From assembly GCA_000415505.1 (NCBI GenBank), contig KE354237.1, positions 1 to 41,386 on the forward strand: DNA of 41,386 nucleotides, given 5' to 3'. Of the stretch, positions 1 through 7,515 are shown in pieces (positions within the stretch are counted from its first letter, which is position 1; the number at the start of each line of letters is the position of its first letter). The position numbers and the translations under genes were made by a program. Source of the stretch: Streptomyces afghaniensis 772 (lineage in GTDB: Bacteria > Actinomycetota > Actinomycetes > Streptomycetales > Streptomycetaceae). The notes under the pieces were generated by a model, which did no database searches, was not told the DNA's origin, and worked only from the letters and a program-made list of their open reading frames with translations.

Positions 1-52
1 CGCTGCCGACGGCCCGGCCGGCCCCGCGGTCCACGCCCGCGCGCACGCCTGA
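1..52 (+). CDS. C-terminal tail of an upstream gene (partial)
   Basis: Reading from base 2, 16 sense codons end at a TGA at 50-52, and nearly every codon ends in G or C, as expected for coding DNA in this genome. The visible residues are Ala/Pro/Gly/His-rich and match no domain I can name. The body of the gene lies outside the window. It is followed by a short tandem repeat (cctgacgag twice). This could be chance open frame, so confidence is low. Confidence 0.35.
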   Translation, partial: AADGPAGPAVHARAHA

Positions 53-66
53 CGAGCCTGACGAGC

Positions 67-95
67 AGGACTGAAATGCCCTGCTCCCGTAGCGT
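67..95 (+). promoter_or_regulatory. Candidate promoter for a leaderless flavoenzyme mRNA
   Basis: AGGACT (67-72), a 17-base spacer and TAGCGT (90-95) fit a relaxed HrdB-type promoter. The -10 box ends so that transcription would start at the A of the ATG at 102. No Shine-Dalgarno sequence lies upstream of that ATG, which agrees with a leaderless message. Confidence 0.4.
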
Positions 96-101
96 GTTCG
101 C

Positions 102-1493
102 ATGAACATGAGCCGTACGCGCAGGGAGCGACTGGTCGTGATCGGCGGCGACGCCGCGGGGATGTCCGCGGCGTCGCAGGCCCGCCGTCTGAAGGGCCGC
201 GACGAGCTGGAGATCGTGGCGTTCGAACGCGGCCACTTCACGTCGTACTCGGCGTGCGGCATCCCGTACTGGGTGGGCGGTGACGTCACCGACCGGGACC
301 GGCTCATCGCCCGCACCCCCGAGGAGCACCGCGCGCGGGACATCGATCTGCGACTGCGCACCGAGGTCACGGACATCGACCTCGACGGACAGCGGGTGCG
401 CGCGCGTGACGTCGACTCCGGCGCCGAGTCCTGGACGTCGTACGACAAACTCGTGATCGCGACCGGAGCCCGGCCGATCCGTCCGGACATGCCCGGCATG
501 GACGCCCCCGGGGTGCACGGCGTGCAGACGCTGGACGACGGCCAGGCGCTGCTCGACACGCTGGCACGCACGCGTGGCCGCCGCGCGGTGGTCGTCGGGG
601 CCGGCTACATCGGCGTGGAGATGGCCGAGGCCCTCATCAACCGCGGCTACGAGGTGACGGTCGTCAACCGCGGCAGCGAGCCCATGTCGACCCTCGACCC
701 CGACATGGGCCGCCTGGTGCACAAGGCCATGGAGGGCCTGGGCATCACGATGGTGAACGACGCCGAGGTCACCGGGATCCTCACAGGGGACGACGACCGG
801 GTCCGGGCGGTGGCCACCCCGGACCGCGACTTTCCGGCGGACGTCGTCGTGCTCGGCATCGGCGTCCGCCCTGAGACGACCCTCGCGAAGGCGGCGGGCC
901 TCCCCCTCGGTATCCACGGCGGCCTCCTCACGGACCGCTCGATGCGGGTGCGCGGCCACGAGAACATCTGGGCGGGCGGCGACTGCGTCGAGGTCCTCGA
1001 CCTGGTCTCCGGCCAGGAACGGCACATCGCGCTCGGCACCCACGCCAACAAGCACGGCCAGGTCATCGGCACCAACGCGGGCGGCGGTTACGCCACCTTC
1101 CCGGGCGTGGTCGGCACGGCGGTCAGCAAGGTCTGCGACCTGGAGATCGCGCGCACGGGCCTGCGCGAGAAGGACGCCCACCGCGTGGGCCTGCGCTTCG
1201 AGGCGGTCACCATCGAGTCGACCAGCCGCGCGGGCTACTACCCGGACGCCTCCCCCATGACGGTCAAGATGCTCGCCGAACTCCGCACGGGCCGCCTCCT
1301 CGGCGTCCAGATCGTCGGCCGGGAGGGCGCGGGCAAACGGGTCGACATCGCGGCGGTCGCCCTCACGGCGGGCATGACGGTGGAACAGATGACGACCCTG
1401 GACCTGGGTTACGCCCCACCGTTCTCCCCCGTCTGGGACCCGGTCCTGGTGGCGGCCCGCAAGGCGGCGGCAAAGGTGCGCGGTTCTTTGTAG
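102..1493 (+). CDS. FAD/NAD(P)-dependent pyridine nucleotide-disulfide oxidoreductase, CoA-disulfide reductase / NADH oxidase type
   Basis: A 463-residue cytoplasmic flavoprotein. An N-terminal FAD dinucleotide fold (VVIGGDAAGMSAA, about 12-24) is followed by SACGIPYW with Cys52 at the redox-cysteine position of CoA-disulfide reductases and Cys-type NADH oxidases. A second dinucleotide fold (VVVGAGYIGVEMAE, about 167-180) should bind NAD(P)H, and IWAGGDCVE near 290 is the second FAD motif. A dimerisation domain fills the C-terminal third. Length is normal for the family. Likely reactions are reduction of CoA disulfide or another low-molecular-weight disulfide, or NADH oxidation; the sequence does not decide. 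ATGs at 102 and 108 are both possible. No ribosome site precedes either, and a -10-like box is placed for a leaderless start at 102. It converges on the small gene at 1593-1925. Confidence 0.88.
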   Translation: MNMSRTRRERLVVIGGDAAGMSAASQARRLKGRDELEIVAFERGHFTSYSACGIPYWVGGDVTDRDRLIARTPEEHRARDIDLRLRTEVTDIDLDGQRVRARDVDSGAESWTSYDKLVIATGARPIRPDMPGMDAPGVHGVQTLDDGQALLDTLARTRGRRAVVVGAGYIGVEMAEALINRGYEVTVVNRGSEPMSTLDPDMGRLVHKAMEGLGITMVNDAEVTGILTGDDDRVRAVATPDRDFPADVVVLGIGVRPETTLAKAAGLPLGIHGGLLTDRSMRVRGHENIWAGGDCVEVLDLVSGQERHIALGTHANKHGQVIGTNAGGGYATFPGVVGTAVSKVCDLEIARTGLREKDAHRVGLRFEAVTIESTSRAGYYPDASPMTVKMLAELRTGRLLGVQIVGREGAGKRVDIAAVALTAGMTVEQMTTLDLGYAPPFSPVWDPVLVAARKAAAKVRGSL

Positions 1494-1516
1494 GGGACGG
1501 TGGGGCTAGGCACCTC

Positions 1517-1562
1517 GGGGGCGCGGGGAACTGCGCGAACGACCACAACGAGCCCGCACCGG
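1517..1562 (+). repeat. Interspersed Streptomyces-type intergenic repeat, copy A
   Basis: A 23-base stretch at 1518-1540 is identical to the reverse complement of 16269-16291, and similarity continues with a C/A-rich tail (gaccacaacgagcccgca). Both copies lie just beyond gene 3' ends between convergent genes. I recall similar elements scattered widely through Streptomyces intergenic regions, but only two clear copies are visible here. Confidence 0.6.
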
Positions 1563-1592
1563 GCAACGCACCCGCACCCCTAGGGCGAAACG

Positions 1593-1925
1593 CTACGCAG
1601 TCCCGGCCGAACCATTGATCCGGTCGATCGCCTGCCGAGCCTGCTCCGCCGGAGGCCGAGACGGCAAGGACGACACCGACGCCGAAGCGGCCGTCACCGC
1701 CGGCGGCTGCTCCCCCGCCGGCTTCGCGTGGGAAGCCACCCGCGTCGACCGCAACCGGTGACTCACGGCCTCCTCCAGCGTCACCGGCCGCCGCAGCTGG
1801 GCCGCCAGCCGCCCGGCATCCTGGCCCAGCCGGGCCACGTCCTCCCACGGGAGCCGCACCACCAGCGTCAGCTCCGCCTCGCCGTCGGGCAGGGCGTGCA
1901 TCGGAGGAGTAACTCGGTCGTTCAT
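1593..1925 (-). CDS. Small hypothetical protein, 110 aa
   Basis: The start is the ATG at 1925, preceded by a good ribosome site (GAGGAA, about 7 bases upstream). Residues 17-60 form an amphipathic, charged region (LTLVVRLPWEDVARLGQDAG) that looks folded. The second half is low-complexity Ala/Ser/Pro-rich and ends in a short helix-like segment (EQARQAIDRING). There is no signal peptide, membrane segment or known motif. I do not recognise a family. The leucine-rich first half could be a small protein-interaction or antitoxin-like domain, but nothing next to it supports that. Confidence 0.7.
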   Translation of the reverse strand: MNDRVTPPMHALPDGEAELTLVVRLPWEDVARLGQDAGRLAAQLRRPVTLEEAVSHRLRSTRVASHAKPAGEQPPAVTAASASVSSLPSRPPAEQARQAIDRINGSAGTA

Positions 1926-2062
1926 CGCCTGTTCCTCACGTCGGCCCCGCGACCCGCCTTCCCCGCGCCGCGGGCGGTTGCCGAGACATACGCACGGCCG
2001 GACGACCGCGTTCACCGCCGCACCCGATTCACCGGCGACTCGTGCGGTGTGCTCACCGCCCG

Positions 2063-2707
2063 TCAGCCGGTCATGGCCAGCCGCAGCCCCAGTCCGACGA
2101 TGACCGTGCCCGTGATCCGGTCCAGCACGCGGCGAGCCGCGGGACTCTGGAGCCGGACGCGCAGGGCGCGGGCGCAGCCGATGAGGGCCGCCGACCAGAC
2201 CAGGCCCAGGGCGATGTGCACCAAGGCGAGCAGCACGCCGGTGGTGAAGTGCGGTGCGCCGTCGGGGATGAACTGCGGCAGCACGGCGACGTAGAAGACG
2301 CCCACCTTGGGGTTGAGAAGGTTGGTGAACGCGCCCTGACGCCACCCCTCCCCCAGGCTGTTGCGCACGGTCACCTCGCCGGGCGCGTCCCCGGCCGTCG
2401 AGCCCCGGTGGCGCAGCGTGTCCACCAGCATGCGTCCGCCGAGCCACAGGAGGTACACGACGCCCGCCCAGCGCAGGACCTCGTACGCCGCCCGGGAGGC
2501 GGTGATCAGGGCCGTGAGCCCGAGGGAGGTGAGAACGCCCCACACCAGGACGCCGGTCTGAACTCCCAGGACCACGCCCCAGGCCCTGCGGTGGCGGCCG
2601 AGCGCGGCGGTTCGCAGGATGAGCGCGGTGTCGATGCCCGGCGTGAGGGTGAGCAGCCCGACGACCAGGACGAAGGACCACAGTGCGGAGTCAGGGGCCA
2701 TGGCCAT
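2063..2707 (-). CDS. LysE/RhtB-family amino-acid exporter
   Basis: A 214-residue membrane protein with about six hydrophobic segments and the family signatures: a TPGID variant of the TPGPD motif near residues 22-26, and the NPK motif (LLNPKVGVFY) near 130. Family members export amino acids such as lysine, threonine, homoserine or derivatives. The ATG at 2707 has GGAAGG eight bases upstream and lies inside the end of the XRE regulator gene (17-base overlap), so the two are co-translated. The pair is divergent from the kanosamine/diaminopropionate operon. I infer that it may export an amino-acid product of that operon, such as diaminopropionate or its carbamoyl derivative. A housekeeping amino-acid exporter is the alternative. 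Confidence 0.85.
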   Translation of the reverse strand: MAMAPDSALWSFVLVVGLLTLTPGIDTALILRTAALGRHRRAWGVVLGVQTGVLVWGVLTSLGLTALITASRAAYEVLRWAGVVYLLWLGGRMLVDTLRHRGSTAGDAPGEVTVRNSLGEGWRQGAFTNLLNPKVGVFYVAVLPQFIPDGAPHFTTGVLLALVHIALGLVWSAALIGCARALRVRLQSPAARRVLDRITGTVIVGLGLRLAMTG

Positions 2708-3518
2708 GCGGGGAGCCTTCCGTGGGCAGCAGCAGGACGTAACGGAGCTCCTGCCGGTAGGCGGGGAGCAGGACCTGTGAGGTGACGGTGATCGTCTCGG
2801 GGGATACGTGGGGCAGGCGCAGTTCGTAGCGGTGCCCGTGCCGGTAGGCGAGGACCTTCGGGCTGCGGTCCCACAGTCCGCGGCACACGGGGGCGTCCAG
2901 GACGGCGTCGCGCAGCGCGGTGAGGTCCTCGTCGTCGGGACGGGTCACCAGCGCGAAACGCAGCAGGGCGAGGTACTGCACGGCGTGCCGTGGCCAGTCC
3001 ACGATCTGCTCGCGGGCCGTGGCGGTGGTCAGTGCCCAGCGCATGAGGTTGGCTCCCGGTTCACGGACCCAGGGGAACCAGTGGGCCATGGCCGCGTTGT
3101 GGTCGAGGACGTTCCACGCCCGGTCGGTGAGGTAACTGGGGAATTCGGTCTGCGCCGAGGCGAGTACGGCCAGCTCGTCCATGAAGTCCGGCGGGCCTTC
3201 GTCCTCGTCCGACTGTCCGCCGGCACCGGCGAGCGCGTGCCCGTACAGCGCCATGCGTTCGTCGGGGCCGAGCAGCAAAGCCTGGGAAAGGCGTTCGAGC
3301 ACCTCGGTGGAGAGCGGTACGCGCATGCCGGTCTCGAGATTCCGATACCAGCGTTCACTCACACCCATGCGGTCGGCTACTTCTTTTTGGGGTAACGGTC
3401 TCCCCCTGTTCATTTTGCTTCCCGCTTCCACCCGCCAAGCACGCAACAGATCGGGCAGCACATCGGTGCCGCACGTGTTGTCCGACACGGAAGAAACAGA
3501 TTGGGTGCGACGTGACAC
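2691..3518 (-). CDS. XRE-type helix-turn-helix regulator with MmyB-like ligand-binding domain, containing a TTA codon
   Basis: An XRE helix-turn-helix (QKEVADRMGVSERWYRNLET) sits near the N-terminus, followed by an MmyB-like sensor domain that includes WNVLDHNAAMAHWF and a conserved FALVTRPDDEDL region. This architecture is common in actinobacterial one-component regulators. I chose the GTG at 3518 because AGGGAG lies 12 bases upstream; a longer form from the GTG at 3560 has no ribosome site. Codon 3393-3395 is TTA (Leu42 of this form, inside GRPLPQKE just before the HTH) and sits among unusually A/T-ending codons. In Streptomyces, TTA needs the developmental tRNA of bldA. It overlaps the LysE gene and diverges from the biosynthetic operon, so it is the likely cluster-situated regulator. 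Whether it activates or represses cannot be read from sequence. Confidence 0.82.
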   Translation of the reverse strand: MSRRTQSVSSVSDNTCGTDVLPDLLRAWRVEAGSKMNRGRPLPQKEVADRMGVSERWYRNLETGMRVPLSTEVLERLSQALLLGPDERMALYGHALAGAGGQSDEDEGPPDFMDELAVLASAQTEFPSYLTDRAWNVLDHNAAMAHWFPWVREPGANLMRWALTTATAREQIVDWPRHAVQYLALLRFALVTRPDDEDLTALRDAVLDAPVCRGLWDRSPKVLAYRHGHRYELRLPHVSPETITVTSQVLLPAYRQELRYVLLLPTEGSPHGHGP

Positions 3519-3677
3519 TGCTCGGAAACACTCCCTCTGCGTATCGCCGGGAGAACACACCGTAACAAGGCCGGGACTGACTCGCGAAAGCGGGGCTACG
3601 AAAAGTGAAGGCCGTCACGCCGACACACGGAGTCCGCTCGGGGACATATGCCCTGCTCGGCGCGGTAAGACCGGAGA

Positions 3678-3697
3678 ACCGGCAGAAAATTGCCGGT
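3678..3697. promoter_or_regulatory. Inverted-repeat operator candidate, copy 1
   Basis: A perfect dyad, ACCGGCA-N6-TGCCGGT with an A/T-rich spacer, lies in the 555-base gap between the divergent regulator (start 3518) and ntdA (start 4074). A second copy with one mismatch lies 81 bases downstream. Two matching dyads in one divergent promoter region suggest a dimeric regulator, most simply the neighbouring XRE protein. Confidence 0.55.
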
Positions 3698-3758
3698 CCT
3701 CGACCGGTCGCCCGCCCCGTTCCGAGGTGCTCTTCCGGGAATTCCAGGACCGCAAAGG

Positions 3759-3778
3759 AACGGCAAAAAGCTGCCGGT
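3759..3778. promoter_or_regulatory. Inverted-repeat operator candidate, copy 2, abutting a -35-like box
   Basis: AACGGCA-N6-TGCCGGT differs from copy 1 by one arm base and keeps the six-base A-rich spacer. Its last base is the first T of TTGACG (3778-3783), so a bound protein would touch the putative -35 region of the rightward operon. Confidence 0.55.
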
Positions 3779-3807
3779 TGACGGACGTTGTCGGCCGCTG
3801 ACAGCAT
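3778..3807 (+). promoter_or_regulatory. Candidate promoter of the ntdA-led operon
   Basis: TTGACG (3778-3783), an 18-base spacer and CAGCAT (3802-3807) make a good -35 with a weak -10. Transcription from here would leave a leader of about 260 bases before the ATG at 4074. The rest of the 3561-4073 gap is less GC-rich than the genes and shows no convincing reading frame. Confidence 0.35.
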
Positions 3808-4035
3808 CACCGACGTGTGCCGCTCACCCATCCATCGCGGAACAGTTGCATACGATCCGTCCGGGCCTGAGAACCGGATTCCATACCGCATTCCGCGCGA
3901 CATTCACCGCGCAGTTCAGTTCACGTCCGTTCGCTATTCCTGCTCGCCAACGGGGCAGCCGGCGACCGATTGTCCGCAGCATTCCGTATGCCCATAGACA
4001 TGCGTCCGCGCAGGGATTATCCGCTGCCCAGATCT

Positions 4036-4062
4036 TTCGAACACTTCGAACGCCTCGAACCC
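4036..4062 (+). repeat. Three 9-base direct repeats just upstream of the ntdA ribosome site
   Basis: Three contiguous units, ttcgaacac, ttcgaacgc and ctcgaaccc, end one base before AGGAG (4064-4068). Each carries TCGAAC. The position suggests a role in the leader (protein-binding or translational site), but simple slippage is also possible. Confidence 0.5.
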
Positions 4063-4073
4063 CAGGAGTACGC

Positions 4074-5444
4074 ATGACCGTCGCCACCGCCGAGCCCGGC
4101 ACGTTCACCGGCTCCCCCCTCCCCGGGGACAGCAGCAGTCTGCACCGGGTGGTCCAGGACCTCGCCCGGGGCGTGCGGACCGCCCACCCCGTGCGGGACA
4201 CCCTCGCCAACAAGGAGCTGGCGAAGGTTCTCTCGTCCTGGGACTCCTCCCCCGCTCCCGTGCACCCCGACACGCTCGTCGCTCCCCTCTTCCCCGAGCC
4301 GTCGCGTGCGGCGGGCGTCCCCTTCCTGCCGAAGGAGCGGCTCCTGTCGCGGGAGGAGAAGAGCGCCGCCGCCGACGCTTTCACGCGGGTGTTGGAGAGC
4401 TGCGAGTTCACCAGCGGTCCCGCCGTCACCGCCTTCGAGGACGCCGTCGCCGACTACCTGGCCCTGCCCTGCGCCGTCGCGACCGGCAGTGGGACCGACG
4501 CGCTCGTGATCGCTCTGCGTGCGGTGGGGGTCGGGCCGGGCGACGAGGTGATCATGCCGGCCAACAGCTTCGCCGCCACCGAGAACGCGGTCTTCGCCTG
4601 CGGTGCCGTGCCCGTGCTCGCGGACGTGACCCGGCCCGACGGGAACCTGGACCCGGAGTCGGTGGCGGAGCTGATCACTCCGCGCACCGTGGCCGTCCTT
4701 CCCGTCCATCTGTACGGCAAGCTCGCCGACATGGCGGGGCTGCGTGCCGTCGCCGACCGGCACGGTCTGCGGATCGTCGAGGACGCCTGCCAGGCACTCG
4801 GGGTGACCGGTGTGGGGCAGTACTCCGACGCGGCCGCCCTCAGCTTCAACCCGTACAAGAACGTCGGGCTGTGCGGGAAGGCCGGTGCCGTCGTCACCGG
4901 CTCGGCCGAGATCGCCGAGCGCTGCCGGGTGATCGGCTACCACGGCTTCGAGCCGGGCCGGAAGAACTTCAAGTGCGAGGCGTTCGGGCTCAACGCGCGC
5001 ATCGACAACACCATGGCCGCGATCGGTCTGGCCCTGCTGCCCTGGACCAGTCTGCGCGGACTGCGGCGCACCTATCTCGCCCGGCGCTACGTGGACGCGC
5101 TCCGCCCCCTCGCCGAGGAGGGCGTGCTCGAAGCGCCCGCCTTCGCTCCCGACCACTCCTGGCACCTGTTCCCCGTGCTGCCGGCCGGCGGCGCGGCGGC
5201 CCGCGACGCGCTGCTGGAGGACCTGGCGCGGACGAGCCGGGTGGAGTCGGACGTCTACTACCCCGTCCTGACGCACCGGCAGGAGACACCGGTGCGCGAG
5301 CGGCTCTTCGGACAGGCTCACCTGCCGCGGACCGAGTGGCTGCACAACCGGGTGCTGCACCTGCCACTGCACGCGGGTCTGTCCCTCGGCGAGCAGGACC
5401 GCGTGGTCGAAGCCCTGTACGCGGCGACGCGCCGGGTCCGGTGA
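4074..5444 (+). CDS. ntdA: NtdA-like PLP aminotransferase: 3-oxo-glucose-6-phosphate to kanosamine-6-phosphate
   Basis: A 456-residue DegT/DnrJ/EryC1/StrS-fold aminotransferase with an extra N-terminal region of about 85 residues, like Bacillus subtilis NtdA (about 440 aa). Visible PLP features are GSGTDAL (138-144, phosphate binding), the VEDACQ Asp237 that contacts the pyridine nitrogen, and the Schiff-base Lys262 in FNPYKN. NtdA transfers an amino group from glutamate to C3 of 3-oxo-glucose 6-phosphate. The specific call rests on the next two genes being the matching phosphatase and dehydrogenase in NtdA-NtdB-NtdC order. The ATG at 4074 has AGGAG six bases upstream; the open frame extends further 5' but that part has no ribosome site. 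It heads a seven-gene operon and ends four bases before ntdB. I saw no TTA codon in any of the seven genes. Confidence 0.85.
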   Translation: MTVATAEPGTFTGSPLPGDSSSLHRVVQDLARGVRTAHPVRDTLANKELAKVLSSWDSSPAPVHPDTLVAPLFPEPSRAAGVPFLPKERLLSREEKSAAADAFTRVLESCEFTSGPAVTAFEDAVADYLALPCAVATGSGTDALVIALRAVGVGPGDEVIMPANSFAATENAVFACGAVPVLADVTRPDGNLDPESVAELITPRTVAVLPVHLYGKLADMAGLRAVADRHGLRIVEDACQALGVTGVGQYSDAAALSFNPYKNVGLCGKAGAVVTGSAEIAERCRVIGYHGFEPGRKNFKCEAFGLNARIDNTMAAIGLALLPWTSLRGLRRTYLARRYVDALRPLAEEGVLEAPAFAPDHSWHLFPVLPAGGAAARDALLEDLARTSRVESDVYYPVLTHRQETPVRERLFGQAHLPRTEWLHNRVLHLPLHAGLSLGEQDRVVEALYAATRRVR

Positions 5445-5448
5445 CGGC

Positions 5449-6333
5449 ATGACCGACACCCTGCCGTTCGACACCACCGGCGGCCCGGCCCCCGGCCCGC
5501 CACCCCACCTGCGCCTGCCGGAGGCGGTGGGCTGGGCCGCGTTCTCCGACTTCGACGAGACCTACCTGGCCCATGCCGCGACCCCTGGGCAACGGGCCCA
5601 CCTCGCGGCGCTGGAGGAGTTCCTGCTGACGGAGGCCGTGGAGCACGGTCTGCTCTTCGGCTGGGTCACCGGCAGCTCGCTGGCCTCCGTGCGGGAGAAG
5701 ATGGCGCGCTGCGGCGCCCGTGTCCTGCCACACTTCGTGGCCGGCGCGCTGGGCACCGAGCTGACGTTCTTCCCCGACGGCGTCGCCCGCCCGGACCCCG
5801 AGTGGCGGCAACTGCTGCTGGACAGCGGATTCGACCGGGACCGGGTCACGAAGGCCGTGGACCGTCTGGCCCGGCACCGGGTCGAGCTGTTCCCGCAGAA
5901 CGCCCCGCACACCGGGAACCCGACCGAGTTCCTGGTCAACTACTACTTCCGCTCCCTCGGCGACCCGCGGCGCGACGAGCAGAGCCTCGGCCTCGTGCGC
6001 GACCTCGCCCGCGAGCACGGCCTCGGGCTCAACATCAGCCGCTGCAACCCCGCCACCGGGGACCCCGCCGACTGCTACGACGTCGACTTCCTCCCGCCGG
6101 TGTGCGGCAAGCGCAACGTCGTCAGGCACCTGTGCGCCCGCTTCGGCGTCGCGCCGGAGCGGACCCTCGCGTTCGGCGACAGCGGCAACGACCTGGAGAT
6201 GCTGGCCGCCGTGGGCCACGGCTACCTCGTCGCCAACTGCACGCCCGAGGCCAGGAGCCGCTTCCCGCAGGTGTCGCCGCACCCGCACGCCCAGGCCCTG
6301 CTCACCGCCTTCCGTCACCACCTCCGCCGCTGA
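5449..6333 (+). CDS. ntdB: NtdB-like HAD phosphatase: kanosamine-6-phosphate phosphatase
   Basis: A 294-residue HAD-superfamily hydrolase of the Cof/sucrose-phosphatase type (C2B cap). All four catalytic motifs are present: FSDFDET with nucleophile Asp34 and acid/base Asp36, WVTGSS with Thr74, Lys221 in CGKRN, and GDSGND with metal ligands Asp244 and Asp248. The first 25 residues are Pro-rich and probably disordered. In the B. subtilis pathway NtdB removes the phosphate from kanosamine 6-phosphate to release kanosamine. The four-base gap after ntdA points to translational coupling. A general sugar phosphatase role is possible, but operon context favours kanosamine. Confidence 0.83.
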   Translation: MTDTLPFDTTGGPAPGPPPHLRLPEAVGWAAFSDFDETYLAHAATPGQRAHLAALEEFLLTEAVEHGLLFGWVTGSSLASVREKMARCGARVLPHFVAGALGTELTFFPDGVARPDPEWRQLLLDSGFDRDRVTKAVDRLARHRVELFPQNAPHTGNPTEFLVNYYFRSLGDPRRDEQSLGLVRDLAREHGLGLNISRCNPATGDPADCYDVDFLPPVCGKRNVVRHLCARFGVAPERTLAFGDSGNDLEMLAAVGHGYLVANCTPEARSRFPQVSPHPHAQALLTAFRHHLRR

Positions 6334-6392
6334 ACCGCTTGCCCCGGTCCGGCGGGTCCGGACCGGAGGGCCGTCACTGAGAGAGGCAGACC

Positions 6393-7466
6393 ATGCAGAT
6401 AGGAATCATCGGCGCCGGCGGCATCGCCCTCGCCCACCTGCGCGCGGCCGAGACCGTCCCCGGCGTCGTACCGGCCGGTGTGTACGACGTGCTGCCGGAG
6501 AAGGCAGCGGAGCTGGCCGAGCGCTTCGGCTGCCCCGTCTTCTCCTCGACGACCGAGCTGTACCGGCACGTCGACGCCGTCGTCATCGCCTCGCCCAACC
6601 ACACGCACGCCGACTACGCCGAGGAGGCCGTCCGGCACGGCAGGCACGTGCTGTGCGAGAAGCCGATGACGACCACGGTGGCGGAGGCCGAGCGCATCAC
6701 CGCGCTGGCCGAGGAGAGCGGCCTGGTGTGCGCCATGGGCTTCAACTACCGCTATCTGGAGGCCATCGGCGAGATCAGGAACCTGGTACGGAGCGGGGAG
6801 CTGGGCTCCATCCTCTTCGTGGAGGCCGGTTTCCGGCGCGGCAGCGCCCTGACCCGCTCCCGTTTCACCTGGCGGGACAGCGCCCTGGGCCGCTCCACCA
6901 GCGGCTCCCTCGGCGACCTGGGCGTGCATCTGGTCGACATGCTCGACCGCCTCTTCGACAGCCCGGTCGACAGCACGAGCTGCCGCACCAAGCTCCAGGT
7001 CAACGTGCCGCAGAAGGAGGGCCAGGACGTCCAGGTCGACGACTACGCCTTCGTCACCGGCCGTCTGGAGAACGGCACCTTCTTCAACCTGGTCACGTCA
7101 AAGTCCTCGCTGCCGGAGGAGCTCGGCTTCTCGCTGAAGATCATCGGAGACCGCAAGGAGCTGTACTACCACTCCAAGGACGACACGACCTACTTCCTGA
7201 AGTCCCGTGTCACCTGGGAACAGGGCACGTTCACCCGCGAGGAGACGCTCGCCTCTCCGCCCGGTGAGGTACCCGGCTGGAGCGACACCTTCCGGCACCA
7301 GCTGCGGGAGTGGCGCGACGCGGTCACCGCGCGGGACACCGGCACCGCGCGGAGCGCCGACAGCGCCCTGGCCTGCTTCGGCGACGGGCTGCGCAGCCAG
7401 CGGGTGCTGGAGCGCCTGCTGGCGGGCGACCAGCAGGACGCGCTCGCCCCTTCGGTGACCTCGTGA
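6393..7466 (+). CDS. ntdC: NtdC-like glucose-6-phosphate 3-dehydrogenase (Gfo/Idh/MocA family)
   Basis: A 357-residue NAD-dependent sugar dehydrogenase. The Rossmann motif IGIIGAGGIALAHL starts at residue 3, the family CEKP motif has Glu89-Lys90-Pro91, and the catalytic-type segment GDLGVHLVD supplies Asp175 and His179. Length matches B. subtilis NtdC (about 350 aa). NtdC oxidises C3 of glucose 6-phosphate to the unstable 3-oxo sugar that NtdA then aminates, so it acts first in the pathway although third in the operon. The ATG at 6393 is preceded by a purine-rich ribosome site (gagagagg). Gfo/Idh/MocA enzymes are diverse, so the substrate rests largely on the ntdA/ntdB neighbours. Confidence 0.83.
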   Translation: MQIGIIGAGGIALAHLRAAETVPGVVPAGVYDVLPEKAAELAERFGCPVFSSTTELYRHVDAVVIASPNHTHADYAEEAVRHGRHVLCEKPMTTTVAEAERITALAEESGLVCAMGFNYRYLEAIGEIRNLVRSGELGSILFVEAGFRRGSALTRSRFTWRDSALGRSTSGSLGDLGVHLVDMLDRLFDSPVDSTSCRTKLQVNVPQKEGQDVQVDDYAFVTGRLENGTFFNLVTSKSSLPEELGFSLKIIGDRKELYYHSKDDTTYFLKSRVTWEQGTFTREETLASPPGEVPGWSDTFRHQLREWRDAVTARDTGTARSADSALACFGDGLRSQRVLERLLAGDQQDALAPSVTS

Positions 7467-7515
7467 CACCGCGCGACGCACACGCCAGGGGCGCGACAGG
7501 GAAGAGGAACGTCTC

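Noticed and set aside
1593-2681. A 362-codon frame covering the small gene at 1593-1925
   Set aside because: The upstream two thirds is antisense or alternate-frame text over the LysE gene; only the part from the ATG at 1925, with a ribosome site, looks coding.
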